A DNA stretch of 64,000 nt from positions 1 through 64,000 of IMG/VR virus record IMGVR_UViG_3300020477_001475, one strand, 5' to 3'. The stretch comes from a virus. The notes under the pieces are model-generated. The model was not told the DNA's origin. It searched no databases and saw only the letters and a list, made by a program, of their open reading frames with translations. The translations under genes and the position numbers were made by a program. This document shows, one piece after another, positions 42,801 through 52,190 of this stretch. Position 1 is the first letter of the stretch; each line of letters opens with the position of its first letter.

Positions 42801-45800
42801 TAACACAAGCTCCACAACTACCACCATGAAAGAATCCACTACCAAATCTAAGACCAGCACAATCGTATCTATATTCACAACAATAATTTTCATTTACTGT
42901 TGTACCATTATTACTACAATTGGTATCATCGTCATCCCACTCTTCATATTCACCACTATTTGGTCCGGTGATATATCCTCTTGAAATTTCAAAATCATAA
43001 CTTTTTAGAACAACATCTTCCCAACCTTCATCCAATCTTTGAAATACCAACTTAAATCCTCTACCATAAATTGGTAATTTAGATGGAACATCCCATTGAA
43101 ATACACCGGATCCCATAGCATCAGGAGATAAACTAGTTATAAACTTATGATTAAAATGATATTCACTATCTTCATCTAAATTAAACATAGGGTCTATAGA
43201 AAGACCTAAATTTGGGTGATAAAGATAAACATCAAAATTTCCAAGCCATAATTCATCTATGGATATTGTCCATTCAACAGATTGTGTGCTACCCGGTTTA
43301 AAAATACTACAATATGATGGAACATCTATTCTACCATCATCAACCCAACCATCTATAACATATGATTCATATTCAGCTATACATTCTACTACTGGTGGAT
43401 GATTTGGTATATCATAAACACCATCTCCATCTTCATCTGATTGGCAATAGAAATTATCCACGACACCAAAATTATAATCACCCCAACAATAATAATTTTC
43501 CGCGTTTGAATCAGTACAAGCTTTTATTGGTTCGTAAACACAACATTTTAAATAATTACAATCACTGGATGTATTCCACAATCTAGCACAAGATGAAGGG
43601 TTTCCTTCACCACCATCACAATCTTCGACATTAAAAACAGGTAAAACTTGAGAGTTAGTACCAAATAAACCTCTTCTAATTGTAACATAAAATTCACCAG
43701 AGTAATTAATATCTTCTGTTGATATACTCAAAACTTCAAAAACATCTAAATCATTACTATTATTATAATTTATAAAATCAGTATCAAGTATATCACCTGG
43801 TGTATGTGTTATATAAGAACCTACACTTAAATTCCATGGTCTTTCAGTCCATTTTTTAACAGTTAAAATCAATTGATCTGCTTCACCATCTACAGTAGAT
43901 TGATTAACAACCATTATATCAGTTTCTACAGGTGGTGAACCTGCAAATAAACAATCGTGTAATAAATTATTTTCACAATCACGAGTAGCATCAGGGTCAA
44001 AATTGAGAGCTCTATCATCTTTACACCCATAATCAAATCCAAATTCACAACAAGAATTATATCCATGTGAAGTTGGGTGAGATGTATTATTACATACATC
44101 ACCAACTACAGTTTCTTGAGCATCATGATAATATTCAGGACAAGGTTTTAATCCATTTCCACCAAAATCAGAATCACAAGATATAGCAATACCATACCAC
44201 CAATGTATATTAAAACATATACCTTGACCAGAATAACCACCTTCATCACAACCATATCCATTCGATAAACATTCTACACCGTCATCTCCCACTTCTTCAT
44301 TACTATTATAACCAAATGCTTCTAAACCTAGTCCAGTTGCATTTGTCATATTCCAATCACCTGTACAAGAAAAATCACAATCTTCACAATTAAAAACAGA
44401 TAAATTATTTCTACAACCAGTACAAGATTTATTCCAGGATTTATCAGATGGTACTTTAGTATTATCATCAAAAGTTGTTTCATATGGTGCCGATGAATGT
44501 AAATTATATATACAATTCCTGGCACCAGTATCACAATTACTTCTTTTAAATGGGTTCAATCCTACACCATTGGGATCGGGATATTCATCTGGTAGTTTAA
44601 TAGAAAATCCATCACACGATTCTTTTATACAATAATTTTCATCACCATCACATTCATCATTACAATTATTATTATCATAAATCGTACCATTAATATCATC
44701 AGAACATACATAAGAAATATCACCTTCACCATTTGTATATTCACATACACCTTGTAAAGCTATACCATTTAATGCAAAACCATCTTGTGCAGGCCAACAA
44801 TAACCTGAACATAATGATTCATCACCACTACAATCTACACCGAAATTATCATAATTTCTACAATACGAATTACCTACTGTTGCTGATGCTGATGATCGAC
44901 ATTCACCACAGTCATCATACAAATTTGAATAACAAAGACAAGATATACCTTGCTCATCAGCATTGTTCACATGAGGGAAATTACATATATTACCAGCAAC
45001 ATCACAACCATCGTCTTCACAGTTACAATTTTGACAAGTACCGCCCGAATCTGTACAATGTCCACTGTATGCTATTTGTCCTTGTCTATGTAATCCAATA
45101 TTATCACATCGGAATTCTTCATATTCATGATAACCAGTTTCCCAACAACCTATCCCATCACCATCTACATCTGGATACCACTTCTTTCTATATTCACAAC
45201 TACTGTTATGATGTGTTGCATCCGAATTATAATTACACACATAATCACTATTTTCATATTCTTGACATAAACCTATACAATCATTATCAATTTCAAATTG
45301 AGTAGTATCTACATTGAATATATCTTCTTCACTATCGTATTTACAATTTATCCACTTCATACCACCAGCTAAATCATCAACTTCACATCTGGTTAAAGGT
45401 CTATCATCCATACAACCATATACTGCAGAGTTTACTGTAAATTGTTCAGATTTTTTTATTAAACAATCATCATCTTGATAACATCCCGCTGGATAATATA
45501 CAGTTATTTCATAATCACCAGGCGAATAATCTGATAACCCATAAGTAACATCATTATTTTCATCACCAAGAGTTATTTTATTGAAGTCATCACCAGATGT
45601 ATTTAAAAGAAATATAGAACCACCTGGCTGTAATTCTACACAATCACCACTACACACACTGTTATCCCATATACCATCAATAAAATTCCAACATAAGGGA
45701 GGATCAGAATCATCATCACTAACGCATCTAAACCCACCAGGCAATCCATCAAATGTATTACAATTATTGAAACCATTATCATAATAGATTCCAACAGTAC

Positions 45801-48800
45801 AATCCACTTTCTTCACAGAATAAGAAAAAGTTTCATTTGTATAATCATCATCTGGATTTGTATTACGAATACAATGATATCCACCATCATAATATGAACT
45901 TATATCTTGATATATACTGTCATTTTCACTTACATCATTTAAATAAAAATAAAAAGGATAACCTTCGTATATAGTTGGTGCTCCATTTTCATTAGCATAA
46001 CTTGGTTCTATTATATCCAAATTAACACAAGAACCAACACAACCTTCTGGGTCAACATCATCAAAATTATCTATAAAACTTGGATATGTTAATACATCAC
46101 ATTCTTCAAAAGTACAATCTACATAATTTTGACATAATTCATCACTATATTGGCCAACTAAATCGGCGTCAACCAAACTCATACAATAATTGTGATATTC
46201 CTGACATACACAAGAATTATCTTTACATATATAGTTATCCGCTTGAGCTTCTACACAAGCTTGGTGATCATTATTATCACCATAATATGGAGGTTCAACC
46301 CACCAACCACATGTATCTCCTTCAATATTATGTGGTGCAGTAGGTATTTGCCAATAATATCCATTTTCATCATAAAAAGTTTGATTAACAATTCTTAATG
46401 GCCAATTATTTGAAAAATCTGAATCATTTGGGCAAAAGAACACACCACCATCACATTGTGCATTATTCCAAACCCATATTTCAATGGCCGTAGAATCAAA
46501 ACCTAAAACATCATATGGAAATGGATCCCATGTACAAGCTCCACCATAACCATAACCATCACCATCCCAATCTAAATAGTAAGCAGTTGGTGCTGGTCCA
46601 CCACAACCACATCCATAATCTAATATTTGACTATCAATATCACCCATATCACCAAAATTTTCATCTTCCCAACACATACCCATACAATTTTCTATAGGTA
46701 CATAATCAGAATTTATAGCTAATTGAACAAGTGATGGCCAATTATCCCAATTATTTATCAATACTGTATCCCATTCATCTGGAGTATTAGAACAATCAGG
46801 ATTAAATTGATCATCCAAACACATGAATCCGAAGGTAATATCTGTCACTCCACATCCAGGAATTAAATCTTCGGCATCCATTTCATCATCAGTTACAACA
46901 TCATACCAATTGATATAATATGGTATCCAAGCATCTACACCATCTAAATAAGGTTCTACATAACAAGGCTCAGATCCACCACCAACGATATATGTTAAAA
47001 ATTGATTTTCATCTACATTGTAATAGCAATCCAATTGATATACCCAACCAGGTATATGATAAAAAATACCATCTATGTCCTTTTCACCACAAAGATAATG
47101 AACCATACCACTCGCCAAACCATCACCATCTGTATCTTCCCACCATGTGTACTGACCACAACTGTCATTACCGGGTAAATCTTGACAAGATGTTAAACAA
47201 GCACAACACATATCTGTGTCTGGATTATTACATTGTACCCAATCATCTACGACACAACAATGTTCAACTTCATATTGACCAGTAGAATCTATAGTATGAT
47301 AACAATACTCTTTCATTTGAGTCCAATTAGGATCATTTATAGGATTATCATTACCATCATAACAAGGAATACCTTTACAATCACTACAACTCGTATTCCA
47401 ATCTTGATTATTAGGTATTTTATAAACACCATCTTCTAAATTTGGATTATCCATACAAGGGTTATTATTTTTATTAAAATAAAATACATTGTTTACATCC
47501 AAGTCATTTTTATACCATACTTGATTGTTATAACTAATCGCTGTATCTGTAAAATCAATATGACTCACATCACCAGAACAATTCAATTGCATACAAACAC
47601 CACAATCATCTGATTTTAAACGGCTGTTATTACCACTACAAGTATTGGTTAAATCCACCGTACATAAATTACTGTCATCATAACCATACTCCAATGGATC
47701 ACATCCATATGTTATACCATTTATAGAACTACATTCTTTGTCTGGTGTAACTGCTAGAGTATTACACACATTATCGGTACAAGGTTCACCTGTAACATTA
47801 TCACATATCGTAGTAGGTTCATTATTACATACCCAAGTATCTTGACAATAACCTTCCAATTTACATTCTTTTCTCCAATCCCTATAAACATCATCATCAG
47901 CAAAACAATCTCCACAATAATCACGACAATCATTATCATTCATGTAATCACAATATATGCATGTATCATCGTCATCATCATAACACCTGTTTTCATCTGT
48001 ACTAATACAATAACCACCCACCACCAATGGATCAGATTCATCTAATACATTAATACAAGCATTTTCTAAACAATTTTCATCTTCACTACCAAAATAACAA
48101 TTAAATCCCCAAGGCTGATAGTTTCCATCACCTATATGTTCACATGTAACACAACCTTCATCGTCCCAATCACCCAAACATATTTCATCTCGAGGCATAC
48201 CAGATGAATAACCATCACCATCTTCATCAGAATAACAAGTTTCTACATACCCATCACCACCACATTGATCACAAGTATCACAATCAGTACCATCATTACA
48301 CACACCATTACAACCTTGTGTCGCACAACCCAAAGACAACCCATTTTCACATCCAATTGGACCTTTACATTCATATTCACCATCACCATCACCAAGATCA
48401 AAACAAGTACCATTTGGACATTCTGGACAATTTTGTACACTACCATCATCAGGTATAATATAACCATCTGGATGTATTTGTATACATGTATGTGATGCAT
48501 CTAAAATATTACCATCTTGATCTCTACAAAAACTCATACATTCATCTTCATGACCTTCTTCCACACAATTACCACAAGAATCATAATAATCAGTATCACA
48601 TTCACAATAAGCATCACCAACAATAGATTCACACATACCAGCATTTTGTGATTCACAATAAACATCACCACTTGATAAAATACCATTCAATTGGTAAACT
48701 TTATCACTAGGATCACATTGTATATTTGTACCATAACATATACCACCTAATATAAAATCATTACCACACATTGAATCTAAACTTCCATCTTCAATCAATT

Positions 48801-51800
48801 CACCAGCAATATCATAACAATACTTAACCCATGGAAAGTCACACGCTGCACCATCACCATCACAATCAGAATAAAAAGTTAATCTTGTATCAACTAAATT
48901 AGCTATACATTCATTATTATTTCCACTAAATCCAATAGGAGGTGGACAATTTTCACCTATTTGGACATCATTAGGACATGATGGTCTAAAACAATTATTA
49001 GGACTACCACATAATGCTGTAGTATTAGTACGTGGATTACATTCTATACCACCAGATTCACCACCACAAGTATATTCATTACAAATTCTATCATAACCAT
49101 CTGTATCATCCCAAACAACTGGATAACAAAATTCACCACATGTTATAGTAGAATAACTTGGATCACTACCATCATATTTAAATTTACACGAACCATCTTC
49201 TTCGGTTGCAAATGGATTATAATTACAAGCTTCTGAATTAGTACAACCCCATACTTGACAATTCCAGTAAATATTACCTTCACTACTTTGACATACTTCT
49301 GGATTAGCAACGAATCTTATATAAGATGGATTAGTATCAGAACCAGATGCACCATAACCATATTCAAAATAATTGGACCCCTCTTCTTTACTTGCGGTAA
49401 ATTGTGCCAATATATATATGTTACCGTCATCAGGATTAAAAATTCTTATAGTATATTCATTTAAACCAACACCATCATATTTAATATTCTCTGGAAAATC
49501 ATATAGAGGTTTACCTTGAGCTCCTCTAGATAAACAATATTCATCACCTTCACAATCAGTAACTTCAGGATACCATGTATTGTCATGTGTACTTAATAAA
49601 TAATGCCAATCCCAATTTTCAGCAGTTTCTTCAAATATATCATCATAATGTGGATCGGTATCATTTAACAAATATTGAAATACTAATGGTGAAATATTTT
49701 CAGTCGACCATAATCCATCCCAAATATATAAACAAGGATCATTCTGATTATTGTCACAATACACAGAACAATCAGGATTACTGTCAGGACATTCACTATT
49801 ATCATCTGAAGGTAAACATGGTTTTTCTTCACCTGTTTGGCAGAAATAACCAGCTTCAGGATATAAACTATACCAGGTTTCATCTTCAGTACCTGTTAGT
49901 TCATTTACAAGATACGGTGGTTCAATATTACCAATATAATTTATATTAAAAGGAAAATGTCTGAATGTAGGCATAATACCTTTTATTTCACAATCTTCAA
50001 CACTTGTACAAGAATGGTTTGGATTGGGTAACCCAGATTGTAATGCAAATCCTTTGAATATACCAACCACATGATTGTCATAAGGAGATATATCACCATT
50101 ATCAAAATAACCTACATCTGGTACAGGTTGTCCTAACCAATCACCACCTTCTAAAGTTTCACCTTCAATTAAATTGACATTCATATAGAATACATCACCA
50201 TTAGGACCGTGAGAATCACTTACATTATAATAAGAAGTATACCAATTAAAAGGGAAATTTTCTATACAACTACCATCATCGTCTTCACATCTAGCAGGAT
50301 ATCCACCATTGTCCGGTAATGCTGCATCAACATTTACTTCACATTCACCAGCACTCAAATAAGATAGTTTATTTCCAGAAGTAATCCATTCATTTGAAGT
50401 ACTTGCATCAAAATGAGAAAGTGATTTCCATTCATAACTTTTCCATTCCGGAGTTAACCATTTTGCATATATCCATTCCCATTCATGACCACTCCACCCA
50501 TTTGCGTGATTACAATAATCATTATAATCTCTTCTACTACTACTGGAATAACCAATACCATGATGATCTTTATGTCCTGGTCCAGCACTTCCTATGGGAT
50601 ATGGTATATTACCCCTTATATCAGTTTCTTCTCCATCAGATGCATCAAAAAATTCTCTACCATTATCTGTATGATGATAACCTCTAGCTTCACCATAATG
50701 TATTGCTGCATTTTTACGATCCCAACATATACCATATTTATTATCACACCTATCACCACCACTATTATCAAGTCTTTCATCCAAAAACCAGTAATATGTT
50801 CTAATTTCACTTTCATCATCTTCCCATTCCCATGGAGGTCCAGTAGGAGTACAATCACCACCATATAAGCAACCATCAGTATCATAATCACCCATTAAAT
50901 TACTAAAGCCAGCTGGCCAATAATTAAGATTACCACCATCTTCATAATAATGTTTATCATATTTTTGCCAATGATAACCCCAGTCACAACCCACAGGACA
51001 GCCATCGTATTCTTCAGGATTACCAGTTTGTCTAATTATAGAACCATCATCAGGATTACTTAAACAATCATTAGATAAACCCTGATAAAAAGTATCTACA
51101 CTCCAAGAAACATATTTATAACATTCTCTTTGTGGAGTTAAAGCCCACAACTCAGTTGGACCACCCATTATAAAAGTTATTCTGTTTTCTTCATTTAAAG
51201 GTGCATTACCATCCCAAGGCCATTGTGCATAATCATCTTCGTGTAAACCACCTAGTGGTAAGGTAGCTCTTGGTAAATAACCACCTTCTGCCGACAATAG
51301 TATTTCGTCGCCTTCAAACCATTCACCATCATCTGTTTCATCACAATCATCTTCATTATCAATATCAGGATAACCATCACAATATGATTCACCTCTATAC
51401 CACCAATTTTCGTCATCCATTAAATCAAATACACAAAATCCTGTAGATTCACATTCATCTTGATCAGCTGCAACTAGTGTTTCACCTGTTAAGGGATTAA
51501 CACAAATTCCCATATCTTCACAAGTACTGTCATCTTCATACAAATCTGTAAACCATTCCAACACATTATCATCATCATCGTATAATACACAATAACCATA
51601 ATCTGTATCACCACAATATGTTTCCACATCAAAAGTTTCGGTGCACCCTTCACCTGTATTTGGATCACTCCCATCACCACAAGATTCTACTATATAACAA
51701 TTATTAAAACCTTCACATTCAGCTTGGTCCATAGTATCAGTTAAAATAACTATTGGGTCACAACATTGAGAACTATTATCACATTCATGAATAGTACCAA

Positions 51801-52179
51801 AATACTCATTATTATAATTCATAACTTGCATTTCACATTCAGTGTTCCAACAAGTATTTTCAACTAATGTATTTCCAATATAAACACAATTTAAATCATT
51901 TTCATAACAACTATAAGCAGCCATTTGATAGTAAGATGTTTCGTAGGGATCATATGTTGAATAACCAGTATCATCAATTTCCCATGGTTGATGGCCACTT
52001 GCAGGTGATTGTCTAATGATAGAATTACATTCAGCTTCTTCACACAATGATGCAGGATCCGAATACCAATCAGCACAATGATAAAATGGTTGTCCACCAT
52101 CTTCTATATCAGATTGCCAACAATTCCAATGAGAATTGACTTTTGTTGAATCTGTACATCCTGTTTTCCAACTGCTCAC
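36820..52179 (-). CDS. Giant 5119-residue Cys-rich virion/adhesin protein
   Basis: A single unbroken frame of 5119 codons. No signal peptide or membrane helix is seen. The first 285 residues contain about two dozen Cys, roughly 8 percent. Recurrent motifs are GCTNSEACNYNPFATEEDGSC (near residue 980), GCKDDRALNFDPDATRDC (near 2720), GCMDDRPLTRCEV (near 2263), TSP3-like DEDGDGYSSG, DWDGDGYGYG and DVDGDGIG calcium loops, and a jelly-roll-like segment near 2960-3065 (ISIDELWLGNFDVYLYHPNL). The last 670 residues are Cys-poor and basic, as a separate attachment domain would be. A tail fibre or giant adhesin fits the neighbours (52191 and 55779 genes). The Cys motifs suggest extracellular, disulfide-bearing modules, which is unusual for a cytoplasmically assembled virion. 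Confidence 0.82.
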   Translation of the reverse strand: MSSWKTGCTDSTKVNSHWNCWQSDIEDGGQPFYHCADWYSDPASLCEEAECNSIIRQSPASGHQPWEIDDTGYSTYDPYETSYYQMAAYSCYENDLNCVYIGNTLVENTCWNTECEMQVMNYNNEYFGTIHECDNSSQCCDPIVILTDTMDQAECEGFNNCYIVESCGDGSDPNTGEGCTETFDVETYCGDTDYGYCVLYDDDDNVLEWFTDLYEDDSTCEDMGICVNPLTGETLVAADQDECESTGFCVFDLMDDENWWYRGESYCDGYPDIDNEDDCDETDDGEWFEGDEILLSAEGGYLPRATLPLGGLHEDDYAQWPWDGNAPLNEENRITFIMGGPTELWALTPQRECYKYVSWSVDTFYQGLSNDCLSNPDDGSIIRQTGNPEEYDGCPVGCDWGYHWQKYDKHYYEDGGNLNYWPAGFSNLMGDYDTDGCLYGGDCTPTGPPWEWEDDESEIRTYYWFLDERLDNSGGDRCDNKYGICWDRKNAAIHYGEARGYHHTDNGREFFDASDGEETDIRGNIPYPIGSAGPGHKDHHGIGYSSSSRRDYNDYCNHANGWSGHEWEWIYAKWLTPEWKSYEWKSLSHFDASTSNEWITSGNKLSYLSAGECEVNVDAALPDNGGYPARCEDDDGSCIENFPFNWYTSYYNVSDSHGPNGDVFYMNVNLIEGETLEGGDWLGQPVPDVGYFDNGDISPYDNHVVGIFKGFALQSGLPNPNHSCTSVEDCEIKGIMPTFRHFPFNINYIGNIEPPYLVNELTGTEDETWYSLYPEAGYFCQTGEEKPCLPSDDNSECPDSNPDCSVYCDNNQNDPCLYIWDGLWSTENISPLVFQYLLNDTDPHYDDIFEETAENWDWHYLLSTHDNTWYPEVTDCEGDEYCLSRGAQGKPLYDFPENIKYDGVGLNEYTIRIFNPDDGNIYILAQFTASKEEGSNYFEYGYGASGSDTNPSYIRFVANPEVCQSSEGNIYWNCQVWGCTNSEACNYNPFATEEDGSCKFKYDGSDPSYSTITCGEFCYPVVWDDTDGYDRICNEYTCGGESGGIECNPRTNTTALCGSPNNCFRPSCPNDVQIGENCPPPIGFSGNNNECIANLVDTRLTFYSDCDGDGAACDFPWVKYCYDIAGELIEDGSLDSMCGNDFILGGICYGTNIQCDPSDKVYQLNGILSSGDVYCESQNAGMCESIVGDAYCECDTDYYDSCGNCVEEGHEDECMSFCRDQDGNILDASHTCIQIHPDGYIIPDDGSVQNCPECPNGTCFDLGDGDGEYECKGPIGCENGLSLGCATQGCNGVCNDGTDCDTCDQCGGDGYVETCYSDEDGDGYSSGMPRDEICLGDWDDEGCVTCEHIGDGNYQPWGFNCYFGSEDENCLENACINVLDESDPLVVGGYCISTDENRCYDDDDDTCIYCDYMNDNDCRDYCGDCFADDDVYRDWRKECKLEGYCQDTWVCNNEPTTICDNVTGEPCTDNVCNTLAVTPDKECSSINGITYGCDPLEYGYDDSNLCTVDLTNTCSGNNSRLKSDDCGVCMQLNCSGDVSHIDFTDTAISYNNQVWYKNDLDVNNVFYFNKNNNPCMDNPNLEDGVYKIPNNQDWNTSCSDCKGIPCYDGNDNPINDPNWTQMKEYCYHTIDSTGQYEVEHCCVVDDWVQCNNPDTDMCCACLTSCQDLPGNDSCGQYTWWEDTDGDGLASGMVHYLCGEKDIDGIFYHIPGWVYQLDCYYNVDENQFLTYIVGGGSEPCYVEPYLDGVDAWIPYYINWYDVVTDDEMDAEDLIPGCGVTDITFGFMCLDDQFNPDCSNTPDEWDTVLINNWDNWPSLVQLAINSDYVPIENCMGMCWEDENFGDMGDIDSQILDYGCGCGGPAPTAYYLDWDGDGYGYGGACTWDPFPYDVLGFDSTAIEIWVWNNAQCDGGVFFCPNDSDFSNNWPLRIVNQTFYDENGYYWQIPTAPHNIEGDTCGWWVEPPYYGDNNDHQACVEAQADNYICKDNSCVCQEYHNYCMSLVDADLVGQYSDELCQNYVDCTFEECDVLTYPSFIDNFDDVDPEGCVGSCVNLDIIEPSYANENGAPTIYEGYPFYFYLNDVSENDSIYQDISSYYDGGYHCIRNTNPDDDYTNETFSYSVKKVDCTVGIYYDNGFNNCNTFDGLPGGFRCVSDDDSDPPLCWNFIDGIWDNSVCSGDCVELQPGGSIFLLNTSGDDFNKITLGDENNDVTYGLSDYSPGDYEITVYYPAGCYQDDDCLIKKSEQFTVNSAVYGCMDDRPLTRCEVDDLAGGMKWINCKYDSEEDIFNVDTTQFEIDNDCIGLCQEYENSDYVCNYNSDATHHNSSCEYRKKWYPDVDGDGIGCWETGYHEYEEFRCDNIGLHRQGQIAYSGHCTDSGGTCQNCNCEDDGCDVAGNICNFPHVNNADEQGISCLCYSNLYDDCGECRSSASATVGNSYCRNYDNFGVDCSGDESLCSGYCWPAQDGFALNGIALQGVCEYTNGEGDISYVCSDDINGTIYDNNNCNDECDGDENYCIKESCDGFSIKLPDEYPDPNGVGLNPFKRSNCDTGARNCIYNLHSSAPYETTFDDNTKVPSDKSWNKSCTGCRNNLSVFNCEDCDFSCTGDWNMTNATGLGLEAFGYNSNEEVGDDGVECLSNGYGCDEGGYSGQGICFNIHWWYGIAISCDSDFGGNGLKPCPEYYHDAQETVVGDVCNNTSHPTSHGYNSCCEFGFDYGCKDDRALNFDPDATRDCENNLLHDCLFAGSPPVETDIMVVNQSTVDGEADQLILTVKKWTERPWNLSVGSYITHTPGDILDTDFINYNNSNDLDVFEVLSISTEDINYSGEFYVTIRRGLFGTNSQVLPVFNVEDCDGGEGNPSSCARLWNTSSDCNYLKCCVYEPIKACTDSNAENYYCWGDYNFGVVDNFYCQSDEDGDGVYDIPNHPPVVECIAEYESYVIDGWVDDGRIDVPSYCSIFKPGSTQSVEWTISIDELWLGNFDVYLYHPNLGLSIDPMFNLDEDSEYHFNHKFITSLSPDAMGSGVFQWDVPSKLPIYGRGFKLVFQRLDEGWEDVVLKSYDFEISRGYITGPNSGEYEEWDDDDTNCSNNGTTVNENYCCEYRYDCAGLRFGSGFFHGGSCGACVNSQYVFSGEGGTRSDEDLYGNNGCGCWNYIPDKGQHSLAGSPNLPTDNGRSGVMPLTWKRDGEGDGWDSDGRPCPNLENYCDLGEGGLSDDISESDCIDEGGEWIYQAEFLKFDHTNFQNNKPDNYGYCENDTNLTCFDEKTGKYQCSGCNPLRGACIGLNDGNWSDFSSKQAFNDFDTTCDAPNIEFLMNYSGNNSGRIQLDNRCQQIAAEAGYDLFEEIQCEMDYCTFPTTGNSSNNLPSTGTGYWGDIKCLGWDYHWEVDDPYSNHTGINACYSPITGYINQNSICKNPDDVSGGAYTEDNQNFGGYPCFRDSNFDHTNPECCDDNNVWWANGGIHPGWMGPFVGDELIEDAVRKCNCLGLGNHEDYDECEQLSSCIGEDWECVPDYEGEPVDWPTGNELHPVCGYYDEENGEFIDMGEVDCSNPYQVGCYEPTLSACQCEYNFTDCHGNCVPAGSLTARINVLDDLNQCAGLNYGYVYRYDEFCNDSLSDYGETIEENEDGQYIPLDNALLDIPFLKALKIITHPDNKHMRGEDGVNDVNPHHPIGPYGADDPGGLFKLWENKNEVCVPGPQDDSSERIKTCVVGMGPLESFGADDGGSGVRRMDCNCDTYPDDTGIDNLDPFTEYGELDECGICNSPYTIRNCPNIKNDIGEITHLNSPHWRGTSKPADFEGDIVEVFTCDQNGGVCLDDGDTFIGNFPRLTTNYDLGEFIYGGPDIDCSGQCKPLYSKTGECSANYHNDDVLYPLLFSNYYGGFRFGDTNIHGRKPIDSNGDLDWEDNFYWQSVVWDLKTHDIPIWPYDPIHQVNITTDYPEDTGDMLDLHCGCKVYSHDHKDCLGCKDPGAIPPYGNYEESDDITIHKPSDCIYNKHGCADPNSIIEFTDQSNVGCIFECAMFDMAVGEDAGYCHGGSNHGVACIPSLDNSDCPDGECLGISPLATEGFQGSLCKDLEYEWPNDLNACFINYFGDGSYGCSKYLTNDQDSIDLVANKEEFYSCCDPYCGDTRSHDCYSEWYPAYDPDGNYTYPGQIQCRQIIDQGWSVREELKSHPTTSTDEGYQYNNACGGRAICGGFCPNSTHDNSLAGQVVVGDTFIDNSISGELEMSDGERGYILGMTDTNLYHTSNVDPYSESQFCSADCCGYFDVNDNTVSDIGTWHNGYYDDGCADTGYIPDESYPNGDVHQKPWPFGMDPAQGSSYCVGWGNAEGQQPGWFWEFLEDFSQMLTGLQPGFTVSNSICNNGSCCEPVLCPTLGTTTSGMHEVSDKYSGGKGYIDRWGEECPDCYTGCMQHHNNPSSMDPDWWDTQIPWGSTNSGYGSLNKLFQKTIVFDKDVPIYNIMMSAESKSIRSGAGNRGVHSLVYRVSWGDIDTGWIHHEGASHSFNQPGERNIPGSDYGTTPHIQSDNPSTLHLYSGDSMGDREQAWGYSEWSVGGGPMSDLMNFVDYDSGGDPTGAAGRLNPGGDYTDGSYWHKLVGTGIIPKGTKVKFEIGIKLTKQPATEFPKYGMMRNPKIWVPKFLPNKWGYKGHFMNELHIAPNKGGYPYQVNAFGVGSLKGYPSKFWGWWDMTDCSDGLHNQGFGFNNNMCSNWPPAPMATGTPNYYNPNTYDVTMGKIGGIAEGDVEYVENFRIEPNMISTSAIAGAGFLDYSALCGNIATILTQPGFFVDGPDGGYSIQNLIDGEGPSCDAVIANRELDPVPENGNWTETYYDPDAYHTYRTAVGDWYWYCTDSNEHCESDGADYPNGTWTLTTADNCDTYEELEDNDCENIIYNYSQFSDGNYQPVNTMAPDYPDITRMKQFSNTTPIYQFLGADNPSTYDIFYPSLTDALTVKKTIDTDVAFANYHGGDDAYAFNIAKYTMGMRGVAGMEQYVDVPFTHGCVDLTTSHEGMWYDHFGESHSGGLIAMHDLNADNPPFTFIGDGVSNTPGGHVPNWASHYPIHYLDFQSCQELRLTEEGFYSADGTNVTGDFGGLSSMVDISAEQDDCLTLENC

Positions 52180-52190
52180 TATAAGACTCC

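Noticed and set aside
44733-45305. 190-codon open frame on the plus strand
   Set aside because: It lies antisense to the giant gene, is dominated by His, Asn and Tyr from complementary codons, and has no ribosome site.
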